Of a DNA stretch of 22,408 nt, positions 1-9,447 are shown piece after piece. Position numbers and translations under genes: made by a program. The notes beneath the pieces are model-generated. The model had not been told where the DNA came from and ran no database searches. It saw only the letters and a program-made list of their open reading frames with translations. This stretch comes from Lingula anatina (taxonomy: Eukaryota; Brachiopoda; Lingulata; Lingulida; Lingulidae): NCBI RefSeq assembly GCF_001039355.2, contig NW_019775502.1:799578-821985 (forward strand), read 5' to 3'. The number at the start of each line of letters is the position of its first letter. The stretch's first letter is position 1.

Positions 1-1249
1 TTGGCTTTTATTACATTTTAAAATTATTAATCAAATTTGCAGGCTACCAAAAGTGGAGGTGTCCAAAAATGTCGATTGCAACATCCAAACCACCAGATGA
101 AACACTTCTTCTTCAGGAGCGAGGGATCTTCTTGCTAGATAAGTTTGTAAGTTCTTAGGGATCGACAACTTTAAGAAAAGCAGTTCTTAACTTTTTTGTA
201 TATTATTATTAGTGTATTGTTTCTTATTATGGACTGTGATCAAAGACTGTATACTTTCAAATTCGCAGAATAATAATCTTAGAGCAGTGTCTGTATATAC
301 AGAATTGGCAAAAGCGCCCAGCACATTCCTAAACATCGCATCCTTTAACTAATAGCCAAGTGTCTAAATTAGTTATTAAATAATTCAATCATATATTATT
401 ATTTTTTCTTTTCTTAAGAAAAGTAGCATGGACAGCCAACAATTTTTAACATGTAACATTTCAAGGTGAAATAACTTTTAAGTGAACACATTTCATTTCA
501 TTTGTAGGCTACGAAAAGGGATTTCCAGAAATGATGCCTGAAGGCAAACAGCTTCAACCGTAGACCAAATATCCAAGATGTGAAACGCTTCATAGCGCTA
601 GCAAGGAGCCCCCTGTAGCCACTTTTCATTGATGATTGGACGTCCTAGCAGTCTTGGTTTTGAAGGATACAACTTGTTCTGCAAACAAATATAGAGAATG
701 TGCAATGGAAATGGAGAGCAATATGCAGAGTATAATAGGAATACAAACTAGTAATGGACTTGGGGCTTTTGGATAATAAGAATATTTGGGTTTCATTGGT
801 CACAAACTTTTGTCGAGTGTAATTGCACTAGTTTTGTTTTTCACTTGTGTAAGTGATGTTTTATTACAATGGCTGAAGGTCTGAATGATCAAAGGTCTGA
901 ATGATCATTCTTAATTCCATGCATTCCAATTGAATAGGATGAGGCGTGGTTATGTATAAAATGTTTTAAGTCTGCCTCTTCAGATATAATAATAATCATC
1001 ATGTTAATGATTTTAATTGAATATCCAGTTGCTGTATACATTCTAAATGCAGATAATTTTATGCTCACAAAAACATTCGCATTTCCACCACTTATGGTCG
1101 TCTGTGTTTTGTTTCAATCTTAGTGCAGTAGTCTTTTCTGAAATTTGTGCTTTTGATGATGTGGACTTGTTTGTCAGTAAGGCATTTGAGAAGGTCTTAA
1201 CCTGCACACTAACCTTACTAATAAACCCTCACATCTTTGTAAAATCCGA
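1..1249. other. Unassigned sequence with two weak exon-like pieces
   Basis: No identifiable gene. Two pieces begin right after a plausible 3' splice site with a similar start: at 43 (after TTTGCAG) and at about 509 (after TTTGTAG), both starting GGCTAC followed by an AAAAG run. The first is open from 43 to a TAG at 136-138 (31 codons, rich in His, Lys and Phe); the second meets a stop within a few codons. I recognise no family in either. They could be decayed copies of one exon, or chance. The rest is AT-rich with no feature I can support, apart from the 16-bp duplication listed separately. Confidence 0.2.
876..907. repeat. Perfect tandem duplication of a 16-bp unit
   Basis: The unit AAGGTCTGAATGATCA occurs twice in direct tandem without a mismatch. 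It is too short to assign a function; simple slippage duplication is the likeliest origin. Confidence 0.85.
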
Positions 1250-1389
1250 CTTCATGTAAACGCTTTTACATGAAGAGATTTTACATTGATAGCCTGTGCA
1301 AAATCTGCAATGAAATGTTTTACATGTGAAAATATTTCATTATTTTTTGCACAGTCTGCTCTACTTGAGAGATGCCATCATCTCTCAAG
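1250..1389. repeat. Cluster of three consecutive foldback (hairpin) sequences
   Basis: Three inverted repeats lie side by side in 140 bp. The first has perfect 11-bp arms (1250-1260, CTTCATGTAAA; 1265-1275) around a 4-base loop. The second has 10-bp outer arms (1294-1303, CTGTGCAAAA; 1345-1354) enclosing inner 8-bp arms (1309-1316, AATGAAAT; 1334-1341). The third has perfect 11-bp arms (1364-1374, CTTGAGAGATG; 1379-1389) around a 4-base loop. The motif TTTTACAT recurs near 1264, 1279 and 1318. This could be a structured RNA, a foldback mobile element or a piece of one; no coding is seen. Confidence 0.7.
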
Positions 1390-2590
1390 ATAGAGATCAC
1401 ATTACTAACATTCAGATTTTCTCAAGTGTTATACTTGACAAATAAATCCACTTCATCATATATGCACCTTTTCTCCGGATCAACCAAATTCAAATTGAAA
1501 CTTGCATGGACGGTCAAACAGTGATGTGAGATGCGAAATAATTCGAAGCAAGCTTGCTTTATTCTCAACTTGTATCATATAGGTAGTGGCGATTTCAGGG
1601 CAAAATGAAAATTTAGAAATTTTATAGTTTTAGGTATTTTATCCAGAGTTATGTCTTAGTTTAGTTTAAGTCATTGAGATACCCGAGTTATGGTCATATT
1701 ACTTGAATCTGTTTATGGTCTGTTTATGTTATCGTTAGAAATTTCAGGACTGAGCGACTTTATTTATGACTTTGCCCCCCTGGATAAAGTTTAAACTAGT
1801 TTCGTGTTAAGTCTCTAGTTAATGTCTCGGGTTGGCTTCAGTGCCTCTTTCTGTATGAATTACTTTGGTAAATATGTTTATCTTGTATAGTATATATAGA
1901 GAATAGTTTGTAGTCACGAAAGTTTATTCAGTCGTGCCATGCTGTCTAAAACGGGACGATATTCTTGAGCTTGTAAGGCGCTGTAAAAACTGTTATCCGG
2001 GCTTGGGCACTTTCCCACTACCGTTTTTTAATCCATTGCATTTACGTATAGTAATTCATTAATGATTACTTGCAAATCCTATTGGAATTGAATGTAACTG
2101 TTCATCATTTAACTTGATAGTTGAATAAAAATTATATTTACTCTTTTGTAATTACTTTCATACCGATTTCTTCCATAAAACCAGACGATGTTAAGTAAAT
2201 AAATAAATTTTTGATTTTAGAAACGATTTTGCAGTGTTGCGCAACGTTTCAATTTGGGAATAACTCTTGCCACAATAAAGACTTTAATGAGTTGGAATAG
2301 AGCACCTAGAATTAACAGTTCCGTGCCGTCATTTTTGTCTAAATATTTTTTGTTATGGAGTTATTAGCCCCTCATTACAGATTTTCTTGAAACAGATTTT
2401 CTTGTACGTCAATACCATGAGCCAGTTTTAGTGGAAATTATTTTTCTGACTGTTAAAGCCATTTTGGTTGTATCAAAATGCATCAATATGATTCTCCACA
2501 GTAAAGGAATGCGTTTAGAAAATGCTTAGTGTATAATAAGGCTGAAATAGTGGTGAGAGTCCACATCATTTATGCTTAAATTTATGTCAG
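1390..2590. other. AT-rich region without recognisable gene
   Basis: No long open frame, no recognisable exon and no strong repeat. A perfect 14-bp palindrome (AAGCAAGCTTGCTT) lies near 1546, which is probably incidental. I see nothing else here. Confidence 0.4.
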
Positions 2591-2794
2591 GTGTATATCT
2601 TTATGGTAATTGAAAGCTATTTAGGAAATTCCATGTTTGCTATTCAATTCCCCGAGGACAACCGAGGCCAGTTAACACGGTTCCAAGCCAAAATTACCAC
2701 CTACCAGGACCTCATATTATATTATGTGGACTTTTCTGACACAGTGCAGGGAATTGCCGTCAATTTAACCAGATACATATCTGTGAATACCTAG
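2591..2794 (+). other. Unidentified open frame, possible exon or decayed repeat
   Basis: About 67 codons are open here, and the stretch from 2640 to 2790 is visibly richer in G and C than its surroundings, which is typical of coding or once-coding DNA in an AT-rich genome. The peptide (segments FAIQFPEDNRG and TYQDLILYYVDFSDTVQ) has a mixed, protein-like composition, but I recognise no family or motif. There is no clear 3' splice site at its start. It ends in TAG at 2792-2794. It may be a remnant of an unrelated gene or element upstream of the decarboxylase exons. Confidence 0.2.
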
Positions 2795-3149
2795 CAAAAA
2801 ATCAAGCTGTGACCCTGTGGTGGAGGGTAATCCAAAACCAAAATCCAAAATGAATTTCTTCACGCACCCTTGTGCTACAATAATCTAACCTCTGCCTTCA
2901 CAGTTGATTGTCTGTCGAAGGAGGTTGTATGCGTACCCCTTTCTAGCGTTTTTCTGGAAAACTGGCGATTTGTACAGGTAATTTTAGAATGGGGGTCAGT
3001 ATACGAAATAAGTTCAATTCATTAGTTGATGTGGTTATTGGTTTTAAGAGAACATTTATTGTGAATTTTCCTCAAGGTATTTAGTAGTTACAGAAGTCAC
3101 AAACAGATGCTATTCGTAAGCGCGTAAAAGAGTATCTTCATAGATTCTT

Positions 3150-3200
3150 AAATGTAATCAAGGTCCTCGTGCGAAGGGCCGAAACGTCGTGCCAAACGAG
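3150..3200 (+). repeat. Possible decayed Penelope-type / hammerhead-like motif
   Basis: Around 3160-3188 a short stem (GGTCC with GGGCC, one wobble pair, loop of nine bases) is followed directly by CGAAACG. Many animal Penelope-like retroelements carry hammerhead ribozymes in which the conserved CTGATGA precedes a stem II that is followed by GAAA. Here the CTGATGA position reads as a diverged TAATCA, so the core is not intact. The sequence to about 3360 may belong to the same old element. The call rests on motif resemblance only. Confidence 0.2.
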
Positions 3201-3457
3201 TGACCGACGTTAAGTCTCTTTAAAAACAGTTTAACATTGAACTCGTGTAAGCCGTACCTGTTACCAGAATTAACTACTCTTGCTTCATATTTTATCGCCT
3301 CTTTCTGAAATCCTTGTAGTTGTATCCTGGACTGAAAAACGCATATGTCGCAATGTTCCATCTTTCATGATCTTTCCTTTTAAACAGCGTTGAAAAAGTT
3401 TAGTTGTTGCTGATATAGATACCAAAACGCAAGCTACTCTTTGTTATTTTTTCATAG

Positions 3458-3669
3458 GCAATTGACAGCCAAATGGATGCTGCAGAGTTCCGTGTTCGTG
3501 GGAAAGAAATAGTAGACATGGTGGCTGATTACTTAGAGAATGTGCAGAATCGTCCAGTATATCCTGCATAGCCGGATATAAGCGCCAGCTCCTTCCGGAA
3601 ACTGCCCCAGAAACTGCTGAGTCATGGGAGGACGTTATTGGTGACATAGAGCGGGTTATTATGCCTGGG
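3458..3669 (+). pseudogene. Decarboxylase exon 1 (first coding exon, frameshifted)
   Basis: An AG at 3456-3457 precedes the exon, so a non-coding leader exon probably lies upstream. The ATG at 3473-3475 opens MDAAEFRVRGKEIVD, matching the conserved start of the family. After ...NRPVYP the frame hits TAG at 3569-3571. Only 8 bases separate the Pro codon from the next conserved Gly-Tyr, where relatives have about 12, so the reading frame shifts there. The second half (GYKRQLLPE... to VIMPG) is well conserved in the new frame and ends at a GTAAGT donor at 3670. Phase 0. Confidence 0.85.
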
Positions 3670-4068
3670 GTAAGTGCTTATAGGCACACAGGTAAATTAT
3701 CGTTTGCGCATGCGCCACGCGGCTAAATATATAATACACATGGCAAAAATATACAGTTGATTTTTAGTATATTGGCTTTACTGTCTTTAAGAGATGAGCA
3801 ATAGTTTAGTGTACAAGGGTTGTAGTTTAAAGAGGATTGTTTTTTAATTGAATCTTGCTTCGTTTTAGTCGGTTTCCTCACTTGAGAAAAAGGCAGCTAA
3901 ATCACAGAAATCTAATTCAAAATCATATTCATACAAAAAATGTTGTATATGAAATAGAATATTGTTTGTAACATTTCTGCTAAGAAGTTGATGGTTAATA
4001 ATCTCTATATTATATTTTTGGCACGATTTATATATTTTGTGTCTAATCTAAATCAAACAATACTCTAG

Positions 4069-4182
4069 ACAACGCACTGGAATCACCCGCAGTTCCATGG
4101 CTATTTCCCTTCAGTCAGATCCTACGCTGCCATCTGTGCCGACATGCTCTCCGATGCTATGAGTGGTCTTGGATTTACCTGG
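4069..4182 (+). pseudogene. Decarboxylase exon 2
   Basis: The exon has 38 codons between an AG at 4067-4068 and a GTAAGC donor at 4183, phase 0 at both ends, with no damage inside. It begins THWNHPQFHGYFPS, the conserved substrate-side segment (family pattern V/T-THW-x-x-P-x-F-x-x-YFP), and ends GLGFTW. Confidence 0.9.
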
Positions 4183-4515
4183 GTAAGCTGATTTTTTCTA
4201 CTGTACACCGGAGGACCCAAGATTTCACAAAATTGGGGGTGGGGGGGGGCTGGAAACTGACTTGTATTTTATTTATTGTTCGATACCATTAGAAATGAGA
4301 CTCTTCAAGACATCTACATGTAAATCAAGCGGTCTGAGATCCATGTGTGAATTGAAACTCACCTCTATATGTTACCAGCTTGTCCCTGCCATGCATGCTG
4401 AAAGCACGCACAATGAGGCGAGTTTCCAGCCCTCTGAAACTCAGGGTGAAGCAAAGACCTTTTTGTTATTTTCTTATTAATAACAGGAAAACACGGGCTT
4501 ATGTTCTTTTCCCAG

Positions 4516-4635
4516 GCAGCCAATCCGGCATGCACAGTGGTGGAGATGATTATGATGGACTGGTTGGGGAAGATGCTGGATTTGCCAGAGCAGTTTCTAT
4601 TCTGCTCTGGAGACAAAGGGGGCGGGGTCATTCAG
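4516..4635 (+). pseudogene. Decarboxylase exon 3
   Basis: The exon has 40 intact codons between CCCAG at 4511-4515 and GTAAGA at 4636, phase 0. It encodes [20 protein letters not shown] and then, after LDLPEQF, ends GGGVIQ. The family pattern is [17 protein letters not shown] and GGGVIQ. The overlapping 110-codon frame in another phase is a shadow of this exon. Confidence 0.9.
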
Positions 4636-5144
4636 GTAAGACCAGTCATCTAGAACCCAAAAATTATTTGAGATATTTGAGGCAAAATTGTAGACAACTT
4701 AGACTGAATTGATTAAGTGGCGTTTCGCCAACAACATATATATGGAACTGTTACACTGATTATCACATTTTATTGTCTTTTGACAAAACACCTTGAGCGA
4801 CAGATGATTGCTTTGATGAAACTTAATACACTTAGAGATGACAGTGACCCGTTTGTGTATGTAAAATATAGGCTTCTGAAATGCATTTTAGATGTACTCA
4901 GTGCACCAAATATCACTTTAAACACTTAAATTGATTGTCATCTTATTTTATTTGATGCATTCAACAATTGTTTATATCTGTATTTATCTCGGCCGAAGAG
5001 GTAATGTTTTTGGTTCCCCAAGTCTTTTTGTCTGTTCTTCTGATTGACTGATAGCAACATAATGGAAAAAGCTTAGGACGAGTTTTCATTATAGACTTGA
5101 TTTTGGTGGTGATCCAAAAGTTAATTGTTAACGATAAGTTAATT

Positions 5145-5183
5145 GTCTGCCTATCTGTCTGTCTGTTTGTCTGCCTATCTGTC
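5145..5183. repeat. TCTG-type tetranucleotide microsatellite
   Basis: Degenerate repeats of GTCT/GCCTATCT lie in decarboxylase intron 3. Confidence 0.75.
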
Positions 5184-5619
5184 ATAACATTATACAAAAA
5201 CTGTACGTATATAATATTATTGAAATAAAAAGGTTGGACAACGAGTCATAAAGATGACTCTAAATTACAAGGCAATTTCACGACAGTCTGATCACGACAT
5301 CGGTCTGTGAACATACAATCACGGGAAATTATAATTAGTTGGTGCTTATGTCTTTTCTGGAAAAATTAAAGATTTAGCACATGATATATATAATTACCGG
5401 TATTGTATACGCTCTTATCATAAGAAAAAAAAAGGACAGTAATGAATGTGTTTAAAAAAGTAAATATTTCCTAAAGATACTGAACGTCGTTGTTTTGGGC
5501 CCTAATCCAACGGCCCAGATAATATGCCCCATACATGTAGTTCAAAAAAAGAAAGAAACGATGTCCTTAAACTTGAACCATCTTAACGCGTAAAATAATG
5601 AAAAAAAATACATCTGTAG

Positions 5620-5755
5620 GGTAGCTGCAGCGAGACCATATTGATTTGCTTGCTAGCTGCTAGGAATCAAGCCATTCTCAGAGAGAAGGAAGCAAACCCT
5701 GCTCTTTCGGAGGCTGACATCATGGCAAAGATGGTGGGGGTACTGTTCAGATCAG
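5620..5755 (+). pseudogene. Decarboxylase exon 4 (one-base insertion)
   Basis: The exon follows TGTAG at 5615-5619 and starts GSCSETILICLLAARNQA, aligning with the family's GSASEATLVALLAAR; two Ala positions have become Cys and Thr. It is 136 bases long where 45 codons (135) are expected. The extra base sits in or near a run of five G at 5736-5740, after which the expected AY/CSDQ end is read only in the next frame. The donor is GTATAT at 5756, weaker than the others. A homopolymer sequencing error is the main alternative to a real mutation. Confidence 0.85.
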
Positions 5756-6266
5756 GTATATACCATTCCAAGTCTCCAATATCCTGTAAAGACTCTAATC
5801 TTTCCCAATTCAGACTTTTAAAAACCTCCCCAAGAAAAAACATAGCTCATTTATCATTTTATGAAATTAGAAGAAGGTTCAGCAAATTTCAAGAAATAAG
5901 GTGGACTTAAACTCCAGTCTACCCACGAACATTCCCCAAAGTATTAATTATATCGGTAGCTTGGCATAAAAGCCATGTTCTTTCCAAAATATGCTTCACA
6001 TTGCCTCCGTAGCGTTGGTGGCACACTTGCATACCTTGCACAAAAGTGTCAATTACATTCTTCTTTTAAGTTCTTTTTTTATCGCCGTGTTCAAGTTGTG
6101 TTGGACATCCAGCCTGACTGGATACTTTTTCTTGAAATTAGTATTTTATTGTGCATATAATGCATTTTATTTAAATTCTTTCATATTGTTTTTTGTCTGT
6201 ACATTTGGCAGTTTTCTGCCTTTTTAATACAATTAAGCTTATATTCCCCTATATATGTATTTGTAG

Positions 6267-6410
6267 GCCCATAGTTCAGTGGTACGTGCTGGCCTATTTG
6301 GAGCAGTAAAGATCGTCCTGCTCCCCACTGACGAGCAACAATCCCTACGTGGCGAAACATTGGCGCATGTTGTACAAAAAAGCAAGGCAGAGGGATTGAT
6401 ACCTATCTTT
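6267..6410 (+). pseudogene. Decarboxylase exon 5 (PLP-stacking His)
   Basis: The exon has 48 intact codons from AG at 6265-6266 to GTAAGT at 6411, phase 0. It begins AHSSVVRAGLFGAVK, with the conserved His that stacks on the PLP ring in the family, and ends AEGLIPIF. Nothing in it is broken. Confidence 0.9.
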
Positions 6411-6804
6411 GTAAGTGTATAGTCTTTGTTAAATATATTGTCTGTGCTTATTGTTGTGGATGCATTGCAATACTTAAAAGTTATTCTGTAATAACATTAT
6501 GATCGAGATGGTGTGAGCAGATTGACCCTGCTATGTGATGCACCAACAGAAACAGTAGAGTGTTTTAACCGAGCAATGGATTTAGAATTTGTTACGTTCA
6601 CACACCAACGAGATCATATAAATTTTTTAATCGGTGTAAACATTTGATAAACAGTTTGAAACATTATTACACCATTTTAATGATTAAAATCATGCATTAG
6701 CCTGTTGCTTTATTTATTTCGAATCCATGGCGTATTGAACATTGAATGTTTTACATCTTGAACATTACGTTTACTTACCATACTTCATTTATGATAAACA
6801 ACAG

Positions 6805-6966
6805 GTTTGTGCCACGCTAGGAACGGCCTTCTCCTGTGCTTTTGACAACATTGAGGAACTTGGCCCAGTGTGCAGCAGAGAGCAGATGTGGCTCCATATA
6901 GATGCTTCGTATGCTGGCAGTGCTTCCATTTGACCCGATTTTCGATACCTGCTCAGTGGGGTACAG
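6805..6966 (+). pseudogene. Decarboxylase exon 6 (PLP-binding Asp; in-frame TGA)
   Basis: The exon has 54 codons from ACAG at 6801-6804 to GTAAGA at 6967. It contains [15 protein letters not shown] and [14 protein letters not shown]. The Asp of the HIDA/HVDA motif is kept. The second Thr of the family's LGTT motif is Ala. A TGA at 6931-6933 stands where the family has Cys (ICPEF), and the sequence after it (PDFRYLLSGVQ) is again well conserved in the same frame. Confidence 0.9.
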
Positions 6967-6971
6967 GTAAG

Positions 6972-7006
<35 letters not shown>
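6972..7006. repeat. (AAT)n microsatellite
   Basis: An uninterrupted AAT/ATA repeat of about 35 bases lies immediately inside the donor end of decarboxylase intron 6. Confidence 0.95.
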
Positions 7007-7007
<1 letters not shown>

Positions 7008-7030
7008 TAACTTGAATTGAATTGAAATAA

Positions 7031-7046
7031 CCCCCCCCCCCCCCCC
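7031..7046. repeat. Poly-C run
   Basis: Sixteen consecutive C; length is likely polymorphic and prone to sequencing error. Confidence 0.95.
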
Positions 7047-7327
7047 AATATGTTTTAACTCCCCCACACCTAACGTTACTCCCTCTCATCGATTTTTGAA
7101 TGACAAGCGGACATAAAATGACACTTTCGGTCTCGGTATTTAGAATTATCTTTTTAAAAAGTAAATGGTGGTAAAAGTATTAGCGACCGGTAGGTCTTAT
7201 GTCACCGCCCGTCACCGATATAAACTATGTAAACCGATTTATTAGTGACGCTGGTGTGTAACAAGAATGGAACCGTACAAGTGGCATGCGCCCCATGGAG
7301 AATTTACATTGTTTCCAATTGTTTTAG

Positions 7328-7395
7328 TTTGCAGATTCTTTTAGTGTCAGTCCTCACAAGTTGATGAGAGTGACATTTGATTGTTCAGCATTATG
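7328..7395 (+). pseudogene. Decarboxylase exon 7 (Schiff-base Lys)
   Basis: The exon has 68 bases from TTTTAG at 7322-7327 to GTAAGT at 7396. It encodes FADSFSVSPHKLMRVTFDCS and then AL plus two bases of a Trp codon, so the following intron is in phase 2. The Lys (7358-7360) is the PLP attachment residue of the family. The normally invariant Trp after it is Leu. This is the last exon I can place with confidence. Confidence 0.9.
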
Positions 7396-7422
7396 GTAAG
7401 TAAATTAAGAAGCACAGTAGTT

Positions 7423-7423
7423 A

Positions 7424-7459
<36 letters not shown>

Positions 7460-7488
7460 AAGTGTATATGTGTGTGTGTGTGTGTGTG
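7423..7488. repeat. (TAG)n followed by (TG)n microsatellites
   Basis: A TAG repeat (about 7423-7459) is followed, after a short spacer, by a TG repeat (about 7469-7488), just downstream of the donor of decarboxylase exon 7. Confidence 0.95.
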
Positions 7489-7822
7489 AATTATACATGT
7501 GGTGGATCCAGAGCACTGAAAAGCACTATATATGTAGGCATTTGACCCTCCCCTTTAGCTTTGGAAGTTCTCATTCTCTCTTCTAAAAATAGTAAATACG
7601 GGTGAAACATGACAAATCCAACTAATTTTCCACCACTGTTACATTTGTTATATTAAAATTGCTCTTGCCCACTGTTGTTTTTTCAGCAAAATCCTGGGTC
7701 AACCATTAAATTTTCAGAAACCTCATGATAACCTCAAGTTACTACCATGATGTTTCCAATGGCTAACCATAATTTCAGAGCCTATGGTTGCCATCTTCTT
7801 TATTTTTCAAATTTTCACTTAT

Positions 7823-8302
7823 TCCTGCTCATAAATTTAAATGGCTTGATTATATGGAGGCTCAAAATGATTTTTTCAAAACAGTACTTGATTTCTTTTT
7901 CAATTATATTTGTCATTTATATGTTTTTCTGTCATTTAAGTATTCTTATCTCAAGGGGATTTTGCTTAAAGCTAAATATTATAACTAGTTGTTTCAACTA
8001 TTTTACTTATTACTCAAATCAAAGACATATTAGCAATAAATAAAGAAACTTGCATGCATTTAANTCCTGCTCATAAATTTAAATGGCTTGATTATATGGA
8101 GGCTCAAAATGATTTTTTCAAAACAGTACTTGATTTCTTTTTCAATTATATTTGTCATTTATATGTTTTTCTGTCATTCAAGTATTCTTATCTCAAGGGG
8201 ATCTTGCTTAAAGCTAAATATTATAACTAGTTGTTTCAACTATTTTACTTATTACTCAAATCAAAGACATATTAGCAATAAATAAAGAAACTTGCATGCA
8301 TT
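7823..8302. repeat. Unmerged allelic overlap across an assembly join (N at 8064)
   Basis: About 238 bases at 7823-8060 recur at 8065-8302 with an offset of 242 and only two base differences that I can see (TTTAAG versus TTCAAG in the middle, GATTTTGC versus GATCTTGC later), plus a one-base length difference at the end. The single N lies exactly between the copies. This is the pattern expected when two contig ends carrying different haplotypes of the same locus are scaffolded without merging. The two long Phe-rich open frames here are one sequence seen twice. A real tandem duplication cannot be excluded. Confidence 0.85.
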
Positions 8303-8652
8303 AAATCTGAATTAATTAAGGAAACTTTTGAAATCCTCTACTAGAGTCACAGAGATTCTTTCACTTAGATATGGGCATTTTTACAATCCTGGGCACTTTT
8401 CAGATTTTCCCACATATTGCTAATTAACAAATTACATACATATGATCAAAGAATTATTTTATCACTATGTTAGAGAATGGTGTAAGTGAAGATAAACACT
8501 GAAAATAGAAACCAAATATCACCACCGAGTCCAAAGTCAAAAATGACCAAAATTTTTTCCCGTTTTGGTCATATGATATAAAAGGGAATCTGAAATAAAT
8601 TAAAACAGTGTTTGACATTGCATTTTTTGGATTATTAAACACTCAGTAGTAA
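8303..8652. other. AT-rich stretch without recognisable gene
   Basis: I see no exon of the decarboxylase and no repeat structure of note here; the short minus-strand open frame around 8454-8642 has no recognisable content. Confidence 0.4.
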
Positions 8653-8805
8653 GGTGGAAGCAACGAAGTAGAGAGGTGTATCCTAGAAAAAAAGTCTTTA
8701 AATGGCATGCTGGTATTTCCGTTAAACGAAATGTCCATTCCAAGTTTCATAAGACTGAAGTGCAGCTTGTGTTGGAAAATCTTTGTGATTGTTTTCTGTT
8801 TTTGA
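8653..8805 (+). pseudogene. Possible decayed decarboxylase C-terminal fragment
   Basis: This frame begins GGSNEVERCILEKK and continues to PSFIRLKCS before a TGA at 8803-8805. Its order of residues resembles the C-terminal segment of the family (a GSN...L...I stretch, Asn-Gly, a Pro, then F-[IL]-R-[FL]...C), and it lies downstream of exon 7 on the same strand. The match needs two single-residue gaps and has no clear splice acceptor. A second frame over the same bases is also open, so chance is a serious alternative. Confidence 0.22.
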
Positions 8806-8881
8806 AGAAATGCGGTTCTTTTGAGTGCTATATGGTGCAATAAATGTATATGGATAGGGGGCAGTGTATTAATTCGGGATC

Positions 8882-8952
8882 ATAAAGTAATTTGCTTAAT
8901 TATTTTTCATGTTATTTTAGGGTTATAAAGTAATTTGCTTAATTAATTTTCA
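8882..8952. repeat. Direct repeat, about 28 bp, offset 43
   Basis: ATAAAGTAATTTGCTTAATT occurs at about 8882 and again at about 8925, followed each time by a similar A/T-rich tail and TTTTCA. Confidence 0.8.
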
Positions 8953-9286
8953 AGTGGCCATTAAATGAGATTACATAAAACACATGTTGAGATTTCATTG
9001 TAAAGTCCCCTGGGTTTATCTCTCTTAACTGTGTCACATAATTAGGAATCGATGATTATTATGCAGGTAAATGTTAGTCATGTTAGTAATTACACAGCTA
9101 GATTAAAAGTTTGAATAGCAGCTTTATTGGAATTTTTTGTTATGTTTTATTTTACATTTTCTTTTAACTGTTTTTCCTGAAGAAACCCCCTGAAGAAAGA
9201 AAGAAACTGGTCGGGGCAAAAAAGTTGCTGTTCTGTTTTTCTTTTTATTATATATAATATTACTCGTACAGAAAAAACGTTTTTAC

Positions 9287-9291
<5 letters not shown>

Positions 9292-9322
<31 letters not shown>
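9292..9322. repeat. (TA)n microsatellite
   Basis: About 15 TA units; a second short TA stretch follows at about 9341-9352. Confidence 0.95.
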
Positions 9323-9327
<5 letters not shown>

Positions 9328-9447
9328 GATACAAAAAATGATATATATATATAAATCATTTTTTGTGAATTTTTCACTTTATCTCATTCTGGCATTTCCA
9401 AAATATGCACTTTAACTCTTATCAGCCTGAAGCATTATGGACCATTT

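Larger units (their letters stand above)
3458..7395 (+). pseudogene. Aromatic-L-amino-acid decarboxylase-like locus (seven exons, disrupted)
   Basis: Seven consecutive exons encode the N-terminal and central parts of a group II PLP-dependent decarboxylase of the DOPA/5-HTP (tyrosine, histidine) family, a cytosolic homodimer that makes biogenic amines. Colinear exons cover roughly residues 1-308 of a ~480-residue family member. Visible hallmarks are the HSS motif in exon 5 (His stacks on PLP in the family), DASYAGSA in exon 6 (Asp binds the pyridine nitrogen) and SPHK in exon 7 (Schiff-base Lys, codon 7358-7360). The SPHK context fits DOPA decarboxylase better than histidine decarboxylase, where Ser precedes the Lys. 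All seven exons end in a GT donor and follow an AG, so this is not a processed copy. Breaks: net base loss and TAG in exon 1, one extra base in exon 4, TGA in exon 6. Exons for the C-terminal ~170 residues, including the catalytic loop, are not found. It is a pseudogene, or less likely a live gene damaged by assembly errors. Confidence 0.85.

Noticed and set aside
4380-4712. 110-codon plus-strand open frame
   Set aside because: It is a shadow in another phase across decarboxylase exon 3 and its flanking introns.
6931-6933. TGA at a family Cys position read as selenocysteine
   Set aside because: Cys-to-TGA is suggestive, but the locus has two other frame-breaking lesions, the Cys is not catalytic in this family, and no candidate SECIS region can be assigned. 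Simple nonsense mutation fits better.
7747-8285. Two long Phe/Ile-rich open frames
   Set aside because: They are the same sequence seen twice across the N-join; composition is that of AT-rich DNA and no family is recognised.
9160-9240. Second hammerhead/Penelope-like motif (CCTGAAGAAA ... GGTCGGGGC)
   Set aside because: There are purine-rich runs and a short stem, but neither conserved ribozyme half is present.
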